A DNA stretch of 64,000 bases, from contig FMTX01000012.1 of the NCBI GenBank assembly GCA_900100895.1, positions 1 to 64,000 of the forward strand, given 5' to 3'. Source of the stretch: Lachnospiraceae bacterium YSD2013. Its GTDB lineage: Bacteria > Bacillota > Clostridia > Lachnospirales > Lachnospiraceae. Position 1 is the stretch's first letter. The number at the start of each line of letters is the position of its first letter. Of the stretch, positions 24,829 to 32,261 are shown in pieces. Position numbers and translations under genes: made by a program. The notes beneath the pieces are model-generated. The model was not told the origin of the DNA and did no database searches. It was given only the letters and a program-made list of their open reading frames with translations.

Positions 24829-24965
24829 ATGTCGATAATATCAAATAAATATTTCTTGCCATCAGCATCACAACGTATAATCATACGCCCTTGATATTCA
24901 TTCTTCCCGATATAATTCATAGCTGTGACTTTTGCATCGTAACAAAAGATAATAGGAGTTAAAAA

Positions 24966-24992
24966 CCGCTTGGTTCGCCAAGCGGTATTTTT
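24966..24992 (+). terminator. UUCG-capped terminator before the relaxase
   Basis: CCGCTTGG-TTCG-CCAAGCGG is a perfect 8-bp stem with a stable tetraloop and TATTTTT after it. It ends 13 nt before the relaxase start. Confidence 0.88.
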
Positions 24993-25004
24993 ATGGAGGA
25001 AACC

Positions 25005-26393
25005 ATGGCAACCACACGACTCATCCCACTGCACCACAACAAAGGCAAAACTATAGCGAAGTGCCTTAAAGAAAGAACCGACTACGCGGAAAACGGAGAA
25101 AAGACGAACGGCGGCGAACTCGTGAGCTCGTATGAATGCGATCCGAAGACTTGCGACAGAGAGTTTCTTTTGGCGAAAAGGGAATATCTGCATAGGCACG
25201 GATTTGAGCATCAAAAGAATGTGCTGGCTTATCAGATTCGCCAGGCGTTCAAGCCGGGCGAGGTGACGCCGGAGGAGGCGAACCGAATCGGTTACGAGAC
25301 GGCGATGCGCTGGACGAAAGGAAAACACGCATTCATCGTAGCGACTCACGTGGACCGGGCGCACGTTCACAATCACATAATTTACAATTCCACAACCTTA
25401 GACGGCGAAAGAAAATGGATGAATTTCCTTCGTTCCGGGAAGGCGTTAAGGAAGGTAAGCGACCTTGTCTGCGTTGAGCATGGACTGTCGATTGTTGAAT
25501 CGTTGCAAAAAACTGAAAACACAAAATATAACAAAATGTTATATTTTCCAAGTGCCCGTACGGAACTCAAAGCGGATATTGACGCGGTCCTGGGCACTTC
25601 GCCACACAATTTTGATGAATTGCTTTCGGAACTTAAGAAGCGTGATTACGAAATCAGAAAAGGAAAGTGTCTGTCATTTCGAAAGAAAGGACGCGAGCGG
25701 TTTTTACGAATCGACACCCTGGGGCGCGAGTACTCGAAAGCGAATTTAAAAAGAAGAATACTTGGCGAGAAAGCTTCTTTGGCTGATGAGGCCGAGGAAC
25801 GGGACTTTGACCTGATACTGAACATCGAGGAAATCATCCAAAAGAACAAAGGCGTGGGCTACGAACGCTGGGCAAAACGCTACAACCTGAAGCAGACTGC
25901 AAAGGCTCTTTGCTTTATCAAGGAGCGCGGCATTAACACGCTTTCCGAACTTATCGACCGAACCGAAAATATAACAAAATGTTATAATTCGCTTTCCGAT
26001 TCTCTTCACAAAAAGCAAGAACGGTTAAACGAGATAGATGAACTTAAGAAGCACATCACCAATTTTGCCCGAACCAAAGAAACCGCCGATGCATACAAAC
26101 GCTCCGGCTACAGCAAGAAATTTTTTGAAAATCATAGAGAAGAGTTGCTGCTTCATAAGGCGGCGAAGGATTATTTCTCCGACCACCATTATTCGAAACT
26201 TCCCAAAATGAAAGATTTGCGCGAAGAATTTGGGCAGATTCTTGAGGAAAAGAAGAAAGAATATGCCGAGTACAAATCCAAGAAAAGCGAAATGCAAGAT
26301 TTGCTGATTGCAAGACAGAACCTGGAAGCGTTACTTGGCTCAGAAGCAAAAACGGCGAAAGAAGAACGAACTGAAGAACACCAAGCCCGATGA
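25005..26393 (+). CDS. ICE relaxase (MobP-type, TraI-like)
   Basis: A 462-residue relaxase of the relaxase/mobilization nuclease family. The N-terminus MATTRLIPLHHNKGKTIAKC holds the start of the domain, a tyrosine (YAEN) is near residue 24, and the metal-binding motif HVDRAHVHNHIIYNS is near 113-127. After the nuclease domain there is a long helical region. It would nick the ICE oriT with MobC. The ATG at 25005 has GGAGG; an ATG 12 bp earlier contains it. Two copies of an AACA-AAA-TGTT palindrome lie in its coding sequence in different reading frames. Confidence 0.88.
   Translation: MATTRLIPLHHNKGKTIAKCLKERTDYAENGEKTNGGELVSSYECDPKTCDREFLLAKREYLHRHGFEHQKNVLAYQIRQAFKPGEVTPEEANRIGYETAMRWTKGKHAFIVATHVDRAHVHNHIIYNSTTLDGERKWMNFLRSGKALRKVSDLVCVEHGLSIVESLQKTENTKYNKMLYFPSARTELKADIDAVLGTSPHNFDELLSELKKRDYEIRKGKCLSFRKKGRERFLRIDTLGREYSKANLKRRILGEKASLADEAEERDFDLILNIEEIIQKNKGVGYERWAKRYNLKQTAKALCFIKERGINTLSELIDRTENITKCYNSLSDSLHKKQERLNEIDELKKHITNFARTKETADAYKRSGYSKKFFENHREELLLHKAAKDYFSDHHYSKLPKMKDLREEFGQILEEKKKEYAEYKSKKSEMQDLLIARQNLEALLGSEAKTAKEERTEEHQAR
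25523..25547. promoter_or_regulatory. 25-bp perfect palindrome in the relaxase gene
   Basis: AAAATATAACA and TGTTATATTTT are perfect 11-bp arms around AAA. It encodes TKYNKMLYF. This is the longest of four copies of the AACA-AAA-TGTT motif. Confidence 0.55.
25970..25986. promoter_or_regulatory. 17-bp copy of the same palindrome in the relaxase gene
   Basis: TATAACA-AAA-TGTTATA has perfect 7-bp arms. Here it encodes NITKCYN, so the DNA is shared with the copy at 25523 while the reading frame is not. Confidence 0.55.
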
Positions 26394-26514
26394 AATCGGG
26401 CGTAGTCGGAAGAGAGAAGCTCTCCGTAGGTTGAGGGTTTGGGGTGTAGCCCCCAACAAGCGAATCGAACGGGTGGATACCCGTTCCCAGCTTGCGACTA
26501 CCGACTGATGTCGG
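26385..26514. other. Cloverleaf-like structured region after the relaxase
   Basis: GCCCGAT/ATCGGGC spans the relaxase stop. GTAGTCG (26402-26408) then closes with CGACTAC (26495-26501) around three arms: GAGAG/CTCTC (26412-26424), TTGGGG/CCCCAA (26439-26456), and CAAGC/GCTTG enclosing GAACGGGT/ACCCGTTC (26457-26494). CCGAC/GTCGG follows at 26501-26514. It may be an RNA or part of oriT; it matches no RNA class I know. Confidence 0.55.
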
Positions 26515-26530
26515 CGGATAGGGCTTTGAA

Positions 26531-26558
26531 ATTTTAGCCTACGCGGTCAATGACAAAC
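26531..26558. repeat. 28-bp direct repeat, copy 1
   Basis: The 28 bp including GCCTACGCGGTCAATGAC recur exactly at 27554-27581. Read in one frame both copies give ILAYAVNDK, so the pair may be duplicated tails of a lost gene, or attachment-type repeats. Confidence 0.85.
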
Positions 26559-26631
26559 TTAAAGAGCTGTAGGACAATAAATATGAGAACTTAAGGGCAA
26601 GAATCAGAAACTGTAATTTACGGGAGGCTCT

Positions 26632-26925
26632 ATGGCAATTCTAATGACAGCAGATAAGGCGGAACTTATAGCAACATGTGATTGTGGCTGCGAGGATGCA
26701 TTTCATATAAAGGTATACGAGGAGGAAGACATAGGTGTAAAAGGCTTTCTGACATTTATGAAATCTGATTTTGACACCGAATATTCGAAGAATCCTTGGC
26801 GGGCTTTTAAGATTAAAATGAAAAAGATATGGATGATACTCAGAGGACAAGATTACTGTTATTCCGATGTAATCATGTCGAAAGAAGATTTTGAAAGATT
26901 TAAAGAGTATATAAATCAATTTTGA
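26632..26925 (+). CDS. Hypothetical protein between the direct repeats
   Basis: A 97-residue protein, MAILMTADKAELIATCDCGC at its start, with an early cysteine cluster (CDCGC) that may bind metal, and a charged C-terminal half ending SKEDFERFKEYINQF. GGGAGG precedes the ATG. I do not recognise a family. It is the only gene within the segment bounded by the 28-bp repeats, so it could be the cargo of a small unit. Confidence 0.6.
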   Translation: MAILMTADKAELIATCDCGCEDAFHIKVYEEEDIGVKGFLTFMKSDFDTEYSKNPWRAFKIKMKKIWMILRGQDYCYSDVIMSKEDFERFKEYINQF

Positions 26926-27147
26926 GTTTTAGGGCAGGACAGGAGGATGAAGAGTTATTATTTATCATAAGAGTGGGCTCGACCCGTTGTTGAAAACGAC
27001 GGGCTAAGAGCCCTATTCCTAAAAAAACAGCCACTTTTCTTTTCAGAATTGTGACTGTTTTTTTCTTGTTTATTACTATTGGATAATCGCTTTATATGCA
27101 ACCCGAATGATTTTATGAATGGCGTATTTTTCGAGTAGAAGACATAC
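26926..27147. other. Non-coding stretch with two hairpins
   Basis: GGGCTC/GAGCCC enclosing CCCGTTGTT/AACGACGGG (26975-27013) is a nested hairpin without a T run. AAAAAACAG/CTGTTTTTT (27021-27064) is an intrinsic terminator by composition. No gene is seen. Confidence 0.6.
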
Positions 27148-27307
27148 TTGACAACTATATAGAATGTGGTAAATTATAATTGAGTCGAGGGTAAATCCCA
27201 TGGTAAGCGCCAAAATTTGGTAAGTGGTATGTAAGACCATCGCCCATGGGTTGCGACTTAAACCATGGTTAAAAAATGAGGACAATGTGTCCTCATTTTT
27301 TTGTTTT
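27148..27307 (+). ncRNA. Candidate structured RNA of about 120 nt
   Basis: TTGACA (27148-27153) with TAAATT 16 bp downstream (or TATAAT at 27175-27180, 21 bp away) precedes TGAGTCG (27181-27187), which pairs with CGACTTA (27254-27260). Inside, CCCATGG (27197-27203) pairs with CCATGGG (27244-27250) and encloses two small hairpins. A third CCATGG (27263-27268) could compete. AATGAGGAC/GTCCTCATT plus a T run (27275-27303) ends it. Confidence 0.5.
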
Positions 27308-27364
27308 ACAACCGCATATATCGACACTGATTCGGTATAGAAAAAGCACCGTGTTACCCATATC

Positions 27365-27398
27365 AAAAAACCCGTCCATACAAGTGGACGGGTTTTTT
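27365..27398. terminator. Symmetrical intrinsic terminator
   Basis: AAAAAACCCGTCCA and TGGACGGGTTTTTT form a perfect 14-bp stem over a 6-nt loop. With A and T runs on both sides it can end transcription on either strand. Confidence 0.88.
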
Positions 27399-27553
27399 GC
27401 CAAGTAAAACAGAATAGGTAGGTGACAATCTACATCTCTTTCAAGACCACAAGGGTGTGACGGCTGCCTGTTCCGTCCTCAGATTCTGCTTTCTTGTTCG
27501 TCATCGTACTATTATTCAAAGACGTTGTCAATGCTTTCAAGACAAGATTAATT

Positions 27554-27581
27554 ATTTTAGCCTACGCGGTCAATGACAAAC
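27554..27581. repeat. 28-bp direct repeat, copy 2
   Basis: An exact copy of 26531-26558, 1023 bp downstream and in the same orientation. It lies 39 bp before the next gene. The stretch 27399-27553 holds no other feature I can support. Confidence 0.85.
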
Positions 27582-27619
27582 CGATTTTTTAGGGGTAACC
27601 TTTAAGTAAAGGAGAAAAA

Positions 27620-28156
27620 ATGGCTATAAAAGATTTTAAAGAAGACGGCTTAATGATGAAGAAAGAGTTGATAAAGCGTCTCTTCGAAAACGAAACCCCG
27701 TACGTTGTCAAAGACGGAGACAAATACGATGTATACGCAAATAACCTTCATTTTACCTGCTGTTACAGCGATGAAGAGGTGGAAAAGATGGCGGATTTGT
27801 GTCTTGAATTACTCGAAGAATTGCGACGTATCAATGAAGCCGGTTATACGAGAGCGGACCTCATGAAGGCCAAAGAAAACGCAAAAGAAGAGAAGGGTTC
27901 TATTGTTGAGTATTTCGCAGTATATGAATCTTTCAAAAACGAAAAAATCGAGGCGATAACGGATGAATTAGCCAAGACAGCAAGAGTCGGTGGCACATTT
28001 TACAGTGTAATTGCAAGGCCAGTCTTTGTAAGCGGAATTCTGTCGGTGTTTGGTGTTGTTATAGATAACTTTAGTGATGAGAATCTTTATTTTTCTGCGC
28101 TATTTATGCTTATAAGGGTTGCAATGCATATGCATGGAGAAGAGATTTCGGATTGA
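27620..28156 (+). CDS. Hypothetical protein
   Basis: A 178-residue, mostly helical protein that begins MAIKDFKEDGLMMKKELIK. A hydrophobic patch (GGTFYSVIARPVFVSGILSV near residue 130) is too polar for a clear membrane helix. AAAGGAG precedes the ATG. It is the first of a run of small co-directional genes without recognisable families, up to about 31.4 kb. A Met at residue 12 or 13 is an alternative start, but the ribosome site favours 27620. Confidence 0.65.
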   Translation: MAIKDFKEDGLMMKKELIKRLFENETPYVVKDGDKYDVYANNLHFTCCYSDEEVEKMADLCLELLEELRRINEAGYTRADLMKAKENAKEEKGSIVEYFAVYESFKNEKIEAITDELAKTARVGGTFYSVIARPVFVSGILSVFGVVIDNFSDENLYFSALFMLIRVAMHMHGEEISD

Positions 28157-28191
28157 GAAGTTATCAATCCAGAATAAGGGAGCATATAACA

Positions 28192-28638
28192 ATGAATCGA
28201 CTTACGGTATGGGATGAAGAACTGGGAACCTTTCTTTATAAAGACGGTGTTCCGGTTAATTACATAGACGATAGGGACTTAATTAATTACATAGGCGTGT
28301 TGGAAGAAAACTTAGTTAATGGAGAAATTATCCGCCATGGTAGCCCTGAAGAGTTTTTGGACAGTTTATGCAGTTTATATTCAGGATTTGAAAAAACAAG
28401 GCGCTCGGTCTGCCGCATGCCTTCAAAACAGCAGGAATTACTCTTTTCAGCTATCGACCGCGAAATGGCGAAAAGAACTAACATTTCTGAGAGCGCACGT
28501 CACATAATAGTGGCCAGATTTGTAGACAGTTACGATTTCTCCAACACTGCTGCGAACCACAAATCTGCAGGAGGTTGGGCACAGTATCTTATAGCTGAAT
28601 ACGGATTATTAGAGGGGAGATTCCCGGCAGATGGATAG
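28192..28638 (+). CDS. Hypothetical protein
   Basis: A 148-residue protein starting MNRLTVWDEELGTFLYKDGV. AAGGGAG lies before the ATG at 28192; an in-frame TTG at 28153 is less likely. The C-terminal half is helical with paired Arg/Lys segments. The opening (WDEELGTFLYKDGVPV) resembles short leader modules seen in accessory proteins of clostridial mobile elements, but I cannot name a family. It follows the 178-residue gene closely, in probable operon. Confidence 0.6.
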   Translation: MNRLTVWDEELGTFLYKDGVPVNYIDDRDLINYIGVLEENLVNGEIIRHGSPEEFLDSLCSLYSGFEKTRRSVCRMPSKQQELLFSAIDREMAKRTNISESARHIIVARFVDSYDFSNTAANHKSAGGWAQYLIAEYGLLEGRFPADG

Positions 28639-28703
28639 AATCGAACATGCCAAAAGACTTTCAAATTTAATTGTAAATTTTTCCGATAACAGCAAGGAGC
28701 GGC

Positions 28704-28991
28704 ATGAAAACATATATCTTAAATGCTAATCAAAAGCCATCTGAAGAAACCCTTAAAAGGCTGTCTGAACTTAAGGATGAAGATATTGTTTATGACGATG
28801 ACTGCCCTGAATTGACGCCTAAAATGGAGCAGGCTCTTTCTCGTGCTGTAGCCGAAGGGAAAGAAGGGCAGGAACTTTGTTACGATGATGATCCTTTTTA
28901 CAGCGAAGAAAATCAACAGTATATTAAAAAATTAATAGAGCAGTTGGAGAGCGGCCAAGGTAAGATTCACGATTTAATAGATGGAGACTAA
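28704..28991 (+). CDS. Hypothetical acidic protein
   Basis: A 95-residue acidic protein, MKTYILNANQKPSEETLKRL at its start, with DEDIVYDDDCPELTP and CYDDDPFYSEEN. The pattern of a short N-terminal strand then acidic, helical sequence is common in small antitoxin-like or regulatory proteins; no family is recognised. AAGGAG precedes the start. It ends 3 bp before the next gene. Confidence 0.6.
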   Translation: MKTYILNANQKPSEETLKRLSELKDEDIVYDDDCPELTPKMEQALSRAVAEGKEGQELCYDDDPFYSEENQQYIKKLIEQLESGQGKIHDLIDGD

Positions 28992-28994
28992 CGC

Positions 28995-29189
28995 ATGGGC
29001 AGAGAGCTTAGAGCATACAGAATAGCCGAAAAAGCAATGAAATATTCTGAAGGAAAGGGCAATTACGAAGAGTACTTAAAAAAGGCCCGTGAATACTGTA
29101 AAAAAACACCATATATAAAAACCTTCTTTTCCCATGTCGGTGATGATTACGCTGCTAAGTGTATAGCAGGCGTAAAAGGAGTCTATTAA
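28995..29189 (+). CDS. Small basic hypothetical protein
   Basis: A 64-residue Lys/Tyr-rich protein (MGRELRAYRIAEKAMKYSEG at its start). It begins 3 bp after the acidic 95-residue gene, and the opposite charge of the two products is compatible with a pair that binds, such as a toxin-antitoxin pair, though no toxin fold is recognised. GGAGAC lies before the ATG. Confidence 0.5.
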   Translation: MGRELRAYRIAEKAMKYSEGKGNYEEYLKKAREYCKKTPYIKTFFSHVGDDYAAKCIAGVKGVY

Positions 29190-29219
29190 ACGGTAAGTGT
29201 TTGAAGAGGATGTCTCGAA

Positions 29220-29444
29220 ATGGGTACAGGTATTTTGAGAAAGTTAAGTTATGAGGAACAGATTTCCGCTATTGCAAAAGCTCTTAAGGAAGAAATTGAA
29301 TTACTTAAATCTCTTCCGAAGGCAGAAGCACAGCAAATGGCCCACAGAGGGTTGGTAAAAGTGGGAATAATAGATGAAGATGGAAATTACACAGAGCCAT
29401 ATAAAGAATTGGGAAAAGCGGTAAACAGAAGCAAGCAAGATTAG
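29220..29444 (+). CDS. Small helical hypothetical protein
   Basis: A 74-residue protein with the block QISAIAKALKEEIELLKSLP followed by KVGIIDEDGNYTEPYKEL. The second block, a turn of the form DEDGNYTEPY, is often found in small mobile-element proteins of clostridia that end with a short strand pair. No function can be given. The gene is 8 bp before the next one. Confidence 0.5.
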   Translation: MGTGILRKLSYEEQISAIAKALKEEIELLKSLPKAEAQQMAHRGLVKVGIIDEDGNYTEPYKELGKAVNRSKQD

Positions 29445-29452
29445 GAGAGAGA

Positions 29453-30043
29453 ATGGATCGGGATGAAATTCTGAAAGAGCGAGAAATTGGGAAGCAACTG
29501 CTTCTGGTAAACATATTGCAAACGGAAAATGAAAAAGTAAGGCGAGGTGGCTTTTCGACAATTACAGCGGACCGGATAGCAAAGTGGGCGGACATAAGTA
29601 TTGAAGACGTGCGCAGGATGGTTGATGCCTGTGGATTGCTTGATATAACAAGTATTGCCTCAAAGGCAGTAAACGAATACTTTGACAGTGACGGGCATTC
29701 GGAAGAACGGTATATGAGGGATTTTGCATTATTCACATGTTATCGGAATGGAACTAGGTTCATTAAATCATTCGATGAGAATTCTTTTGAAGTAAAAGCA
29801 GAAATAAATTTCGACTTATACATGGAGGCATTTAAGAATGAGCCGGTAAGTGATGCCGCTGCGTCAACTACTGTATTCAAACAGTTGATGATGCTATATG
29901 CAAAGTGTTTTGTAAGTGCTGTTGAGGAAGTAATGGCTCTGGGTTATGCCTGGGAAGTTATTCAGACTATGATAGGTTTTGAAATGAGCAAGGACAGATT
30001 CGAGGACTTGAAAGAGATGACTAAGTCAGATATATCTCGGTAA
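29453..30043 (+). CDS. Hypothetical protein, paralogue of the gene at 34124
   Basis: A 196-residue protein. Its C-terminal block GYAWEVIQTMIGFEMSKDRF parallels GYDWEVIETMMRTELSKERF in the protein at 34124-34837, so both belong to one unrecognised family. The N-terminal part (RIAKWADISIEDVRRMVDAC) looks like a helix-turn-helix or winged-helix segment, which would suit a DNA-binding role, but this is a guess. GGAGAGA precedes the ATG. Confidence 0.6.
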   Translation: MDRDEILKEREIGKQLLLVNILQTENEKVRRGGFSTITADRIAKWADISIEDVRRMVDACGLLDITSIASKAVNEYFDSDGHSEERYMRDFALFTCYRNGTRFIKSFDENSFEVKAEINFDLYMEAFKNEPVSDAAASTTVFKQLMMLYAKCFVSAVEEVMALGYAWEVIQTMIGFEMSKDRFEDLKEMTKSDISR

Positions 30044-30134
30044 GAAAGATAGGAATACGAATTGCTATGCATATGAATTGCGATGAAATATAAAGTTGTT
30101 TTATAGAAGAACTATTGGCGGAGGCAGATAAAAA

Positions 30135-30374
30135 ATGGCAGAAAAAAGAAAAATAAGAAACATGTGTGATGTAGCAGAAAGACTTGAAAAAAATGGAATA
30201 GAAATAGGCAAAAAACGCGGAATAGAAATAGGCAAAAAACGCGGAATAAAAAGCGGAATAAAAATAGGCACAGCCCAAACCATAGAGGACTGCGCAGAAG
30301 CGCTAAACATGAGTGTAGCAGACCTTATGCAAAAGCTTGAAGTTCACCGCAAAGAAAAACAAACCAATAAATAG
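30135..30374 (+). CDS. Short protein with GIEIGKKR repeats
   Basis: A 79-residue basic protein whose middle is a tandem repeat, GIEIGKKRGIEIGKKRGIK, encoded by a 24-bp unit present twice and then diverged (about 30196-30262). Such Gly-Ile-x-x-Gly repeats are typical of tails of Rpn/PD-(D/E)XK transposase-like proteins; here the tail stands alone, with a short coiled start and an HTH-like end (CAEALNMSVADLMQKLEV). GGCGGAGG lies upstream. Confidence 0.5.
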   Translation: MAEKRKIRNMCDVAERLEKNGIEIGKKRGIEIGKKRGIKSGIKIGTAQTIEDCAEALNMSVADLMQKLEVHRKEKQTNK

Positions 30375-30520
30375 AAACATAAAGCAAATACGAAGGCAAA
30401 ACGATTATCATGCATAGAACTAAAGATTTGGATAGAGATTGGTGCATCTACTATGTAGAAAATCGTGGTTATGGCGATTATAACATCATCGAAAAGTATT
30501 ATGATTAAATGAGGTTGTGC

Positions 30521-30736
30521 ATGAAAGAATTAGTTCAGTTATTAAGTAATATACCTGACGCATATGACGATTTCATTTTAAGCACTATCAATTATGCTAA
30601 AAAGGACGCCTCTCACATAAGTATTTTAAAGGATTTTATGAGAGGAAAAACAAATCTGGTTTCAAGCGATATTGTTGACTTTATAATAAGGCAGCCGGAT
30701 TTACACGATTATAGTGCGGCAAAGAACGATGGATAA
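30521..30736 (+). CDS. Small hypothetical protein
   Basis: A 71-residue protein (MKELVQLLSNIPDAYDDFIL at its start). The ATG at 30521 is preferred to one at 30509, which itself contains the GAGG ribosome site. Helical, slightly acidic, of no recognised family. It overlaps the possible upstream start (30729) of the next gene. Confidence 0.5.
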   Translation: MKELVQLLSNIPDAYDDFILSTINYAKKDASHISILKDFMRGKTNLVSSDIVDFIIRQPDLHDYSAAKNDG

Positions 30737-30803
30737 AATATATGCATTTTCATCCGTTTTTGCTGAGCAAAGCAAAAAAGGGAATTTGAAAGGGGGTAGA
30801 GGT

Positions 30804-31400
30804 ATGGAAACCAAAGATAATATTTCTTTTGAAATATCAGGTAAGGATTTCAAACACTTAAAGAAGTTTAGAAGGCAGCATAAAAATTGCCGACAAGGTT
30901 TTACCGGAGAACAGTTTGAGTATTCCTTTGTTCCGACAGGCATGGGTACATTAATATCTGTAAAATGCTCTTGCGGACAGACTCTGGAGCTTGGGACCTT
31001 CATGGATAATGAACTTCAGGAATATGATGAGCACAAGAGCCGCCCATTGATGGAAGCGGACCATAAAAATAAAAGATTTGAAGATGCTGCAAAAAGAATT
31101 TTGCTGATAGAAGACCCGCACTTGTTCAGAATAGCCTATGTGGCAGACCAAAGTTTTGAATCCATTTATTCCCTGGCATGTGGAGCCTGTTTTGCTGACA
31201 AAAGGTTATGGAACTGTATTCTTTTTAAGTACGAAATAATAGACGGCAAAAAAATAGATAATTATGCCGAGTATGAAACAGAAAAAGAGAAGATAGATGC
31301 TTTTTACGCATATTTTAAAGAACACGTGAAGATAGAAATATCCAAGTATAATTGTGAAAATAAGTCATTTCTTGAAAAACTTGGCATTCCGAAGGAGTAA
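30804..31400 (+). CDS. Hypothetical protein with a CxC motif
   Basis: A 198-residue protein. VKCSCGQTLELG near residue 53-64 looks like half of a zinc knuckle, with further cysteines in SLACGACFADKRLW near 130; together these could bind one zinc. The ATG at 30804 follows AGGGGGTAGAGG; an ATG at 30729 would add 25 residues. No family is recognised. The gene precedes two metallophosphoesterases. Confidence 0.55.
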   Translation: METKDNISFEISGKDFKHLKKFRRQHKNCRQGFTGEQFEYSFVPTGMGTLISVKCSCGQTLELGTFMDNELQEYDEHKSRPLMEADHKNKRFEDAAKRILLIEDPHLFRIAYVADQSFESIYSLACGACFADKRLWNCILFKYEIIDGKKIDNYAEYETEKEKIDAFYAYFKEHVKIEISKYNCENKSFLEKLGIPKE

Positions 31401-31448
31401 ACTGTGGACTGGTATGTTGAATAGTTGTTATTAAAGCGGAGGGATAAT

Positions 31449-32261
31449 ATGCGAGTATTGGTAATTCCCGATGTACATCTTCGGGCATGGATGTTTGACT
31501 GTGCAGAAGAGATGCTTAGGAGCGGGAAAGCAGACAGGGCGGTGTGTCTTATGGATATCCCCGATGACTGGGAAATGCAGCTTAGAGTGGATAAATATGA
31601 AGAGGCTTATGATCGGGCGATTTCTTTTGCTAAGACGTTTCCCGATACATTGTGGTGCTATGGAAATCACGATGTGAGCTATCCGTGGGCGAAGCTTGAG
31701 AGCGGTTATTCTCCCTATGCGGAACATACAGTGATTCTTAAATTGCGGGAGCTGGAGGAGTCACTGCCGGATTCTTCGCAGATAGCATTTGTCCAAAGAA
31801 TCGATAACGTGCTTTTTTCGCATGGTGGCCTTGCATGTGATTTCGTGAAAAAGTTCGGTGAAGAAATGTTTGAAGCTGATATCGATGAGGTTTTGGACGT
31901 AGTGAATAAAGCAGAGCACAGGATTCTTTGGAATGATATGTCTCCTTTGTGGCTTAGAACAAAATACAATAAGTGGAAAATGTTCAGTAATCTTACGCAG
32001 GTGGTGGGCCACACTCCTGTAGATAAGGTATGCGTTAAGAACGGAACCGTAATGACCGATGTCTTTTCTACTCACCCTGACGGGCAGAGAAAATATGAGC
32101 CTGAGATGATGGTAATAGATTCAGTGACGGGGAAATACGAAGTTTTTCCGGTAAATACTAAAGCTGGTATAAAGGAAGTGCTTACGATAGCAAAAGAAAT
32201 GGACGAACGCTATGGTGAAGTGTTTAGTAAGCTTGCGGATTGGGAAGGAACAGATAAATGA
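31449..32261 (+). CDS. Calcineurin-like metallophosphoesterase
   Basis: A 270-residue phosphoesterase. The metal-binding motifs are DVH at residues 8-10, a DIPDD segment near 36 replacing the usual GDxxD, GNHD near 76, SHGG near 122 and VGHTPV near 188. Members hydrolyse phosphomonoesters or diesters (nucleotides, dinucleoside polyphosphates, protein phosphates); the substrate here is unknown. GGAGGG precedes the ATG at 31449. The stop overlaps the next start by 4 bp, so this and the fused phosphoesterase-Uma2 protein are translationally coupled. Confidence 0.8.
   Translation: MRVLVIPDVHLRAWMFDCAEEMLRSGKADRAVCLMDIPDDWEMQLRVDKYEEAYDRAISFAKTFPDTLWCYGNHDVSYPWAKLESGYSPYAEHTVILKLRELEESLPDSSQIAFVQRIDNVLFSHGGLACDFVKKFGEEMFEADIDEVLDVVNKAEHRILWNDMSPLWLRTKYNKWKMFSNLTQVVGHTPVDKVCVKNGTVMTDVFSTHPDGQRKYEPEMMVIDSVTGKYEVFPVNTKAGIKEVLTIAKEMDERYGEVFSKLADWEGTDK

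Noticed and set aside
24813-24953. Minus-strand tail reading MNYIGKNEYQGRMIIR and onward
   Set aside because: It looks protein-like and may be the end of a decayed gene, but no start with a ribosome site exists and the upstream part of the frame is only the shadow of the relaxase gene.
27430-27504. Minus-strand 24-residue open frame with TTGACA upstream
   Set aside because: No Shine-Dalgarno sequence precedes the ATG and the peptide has no recognisable partner; it may be an IS remnant.
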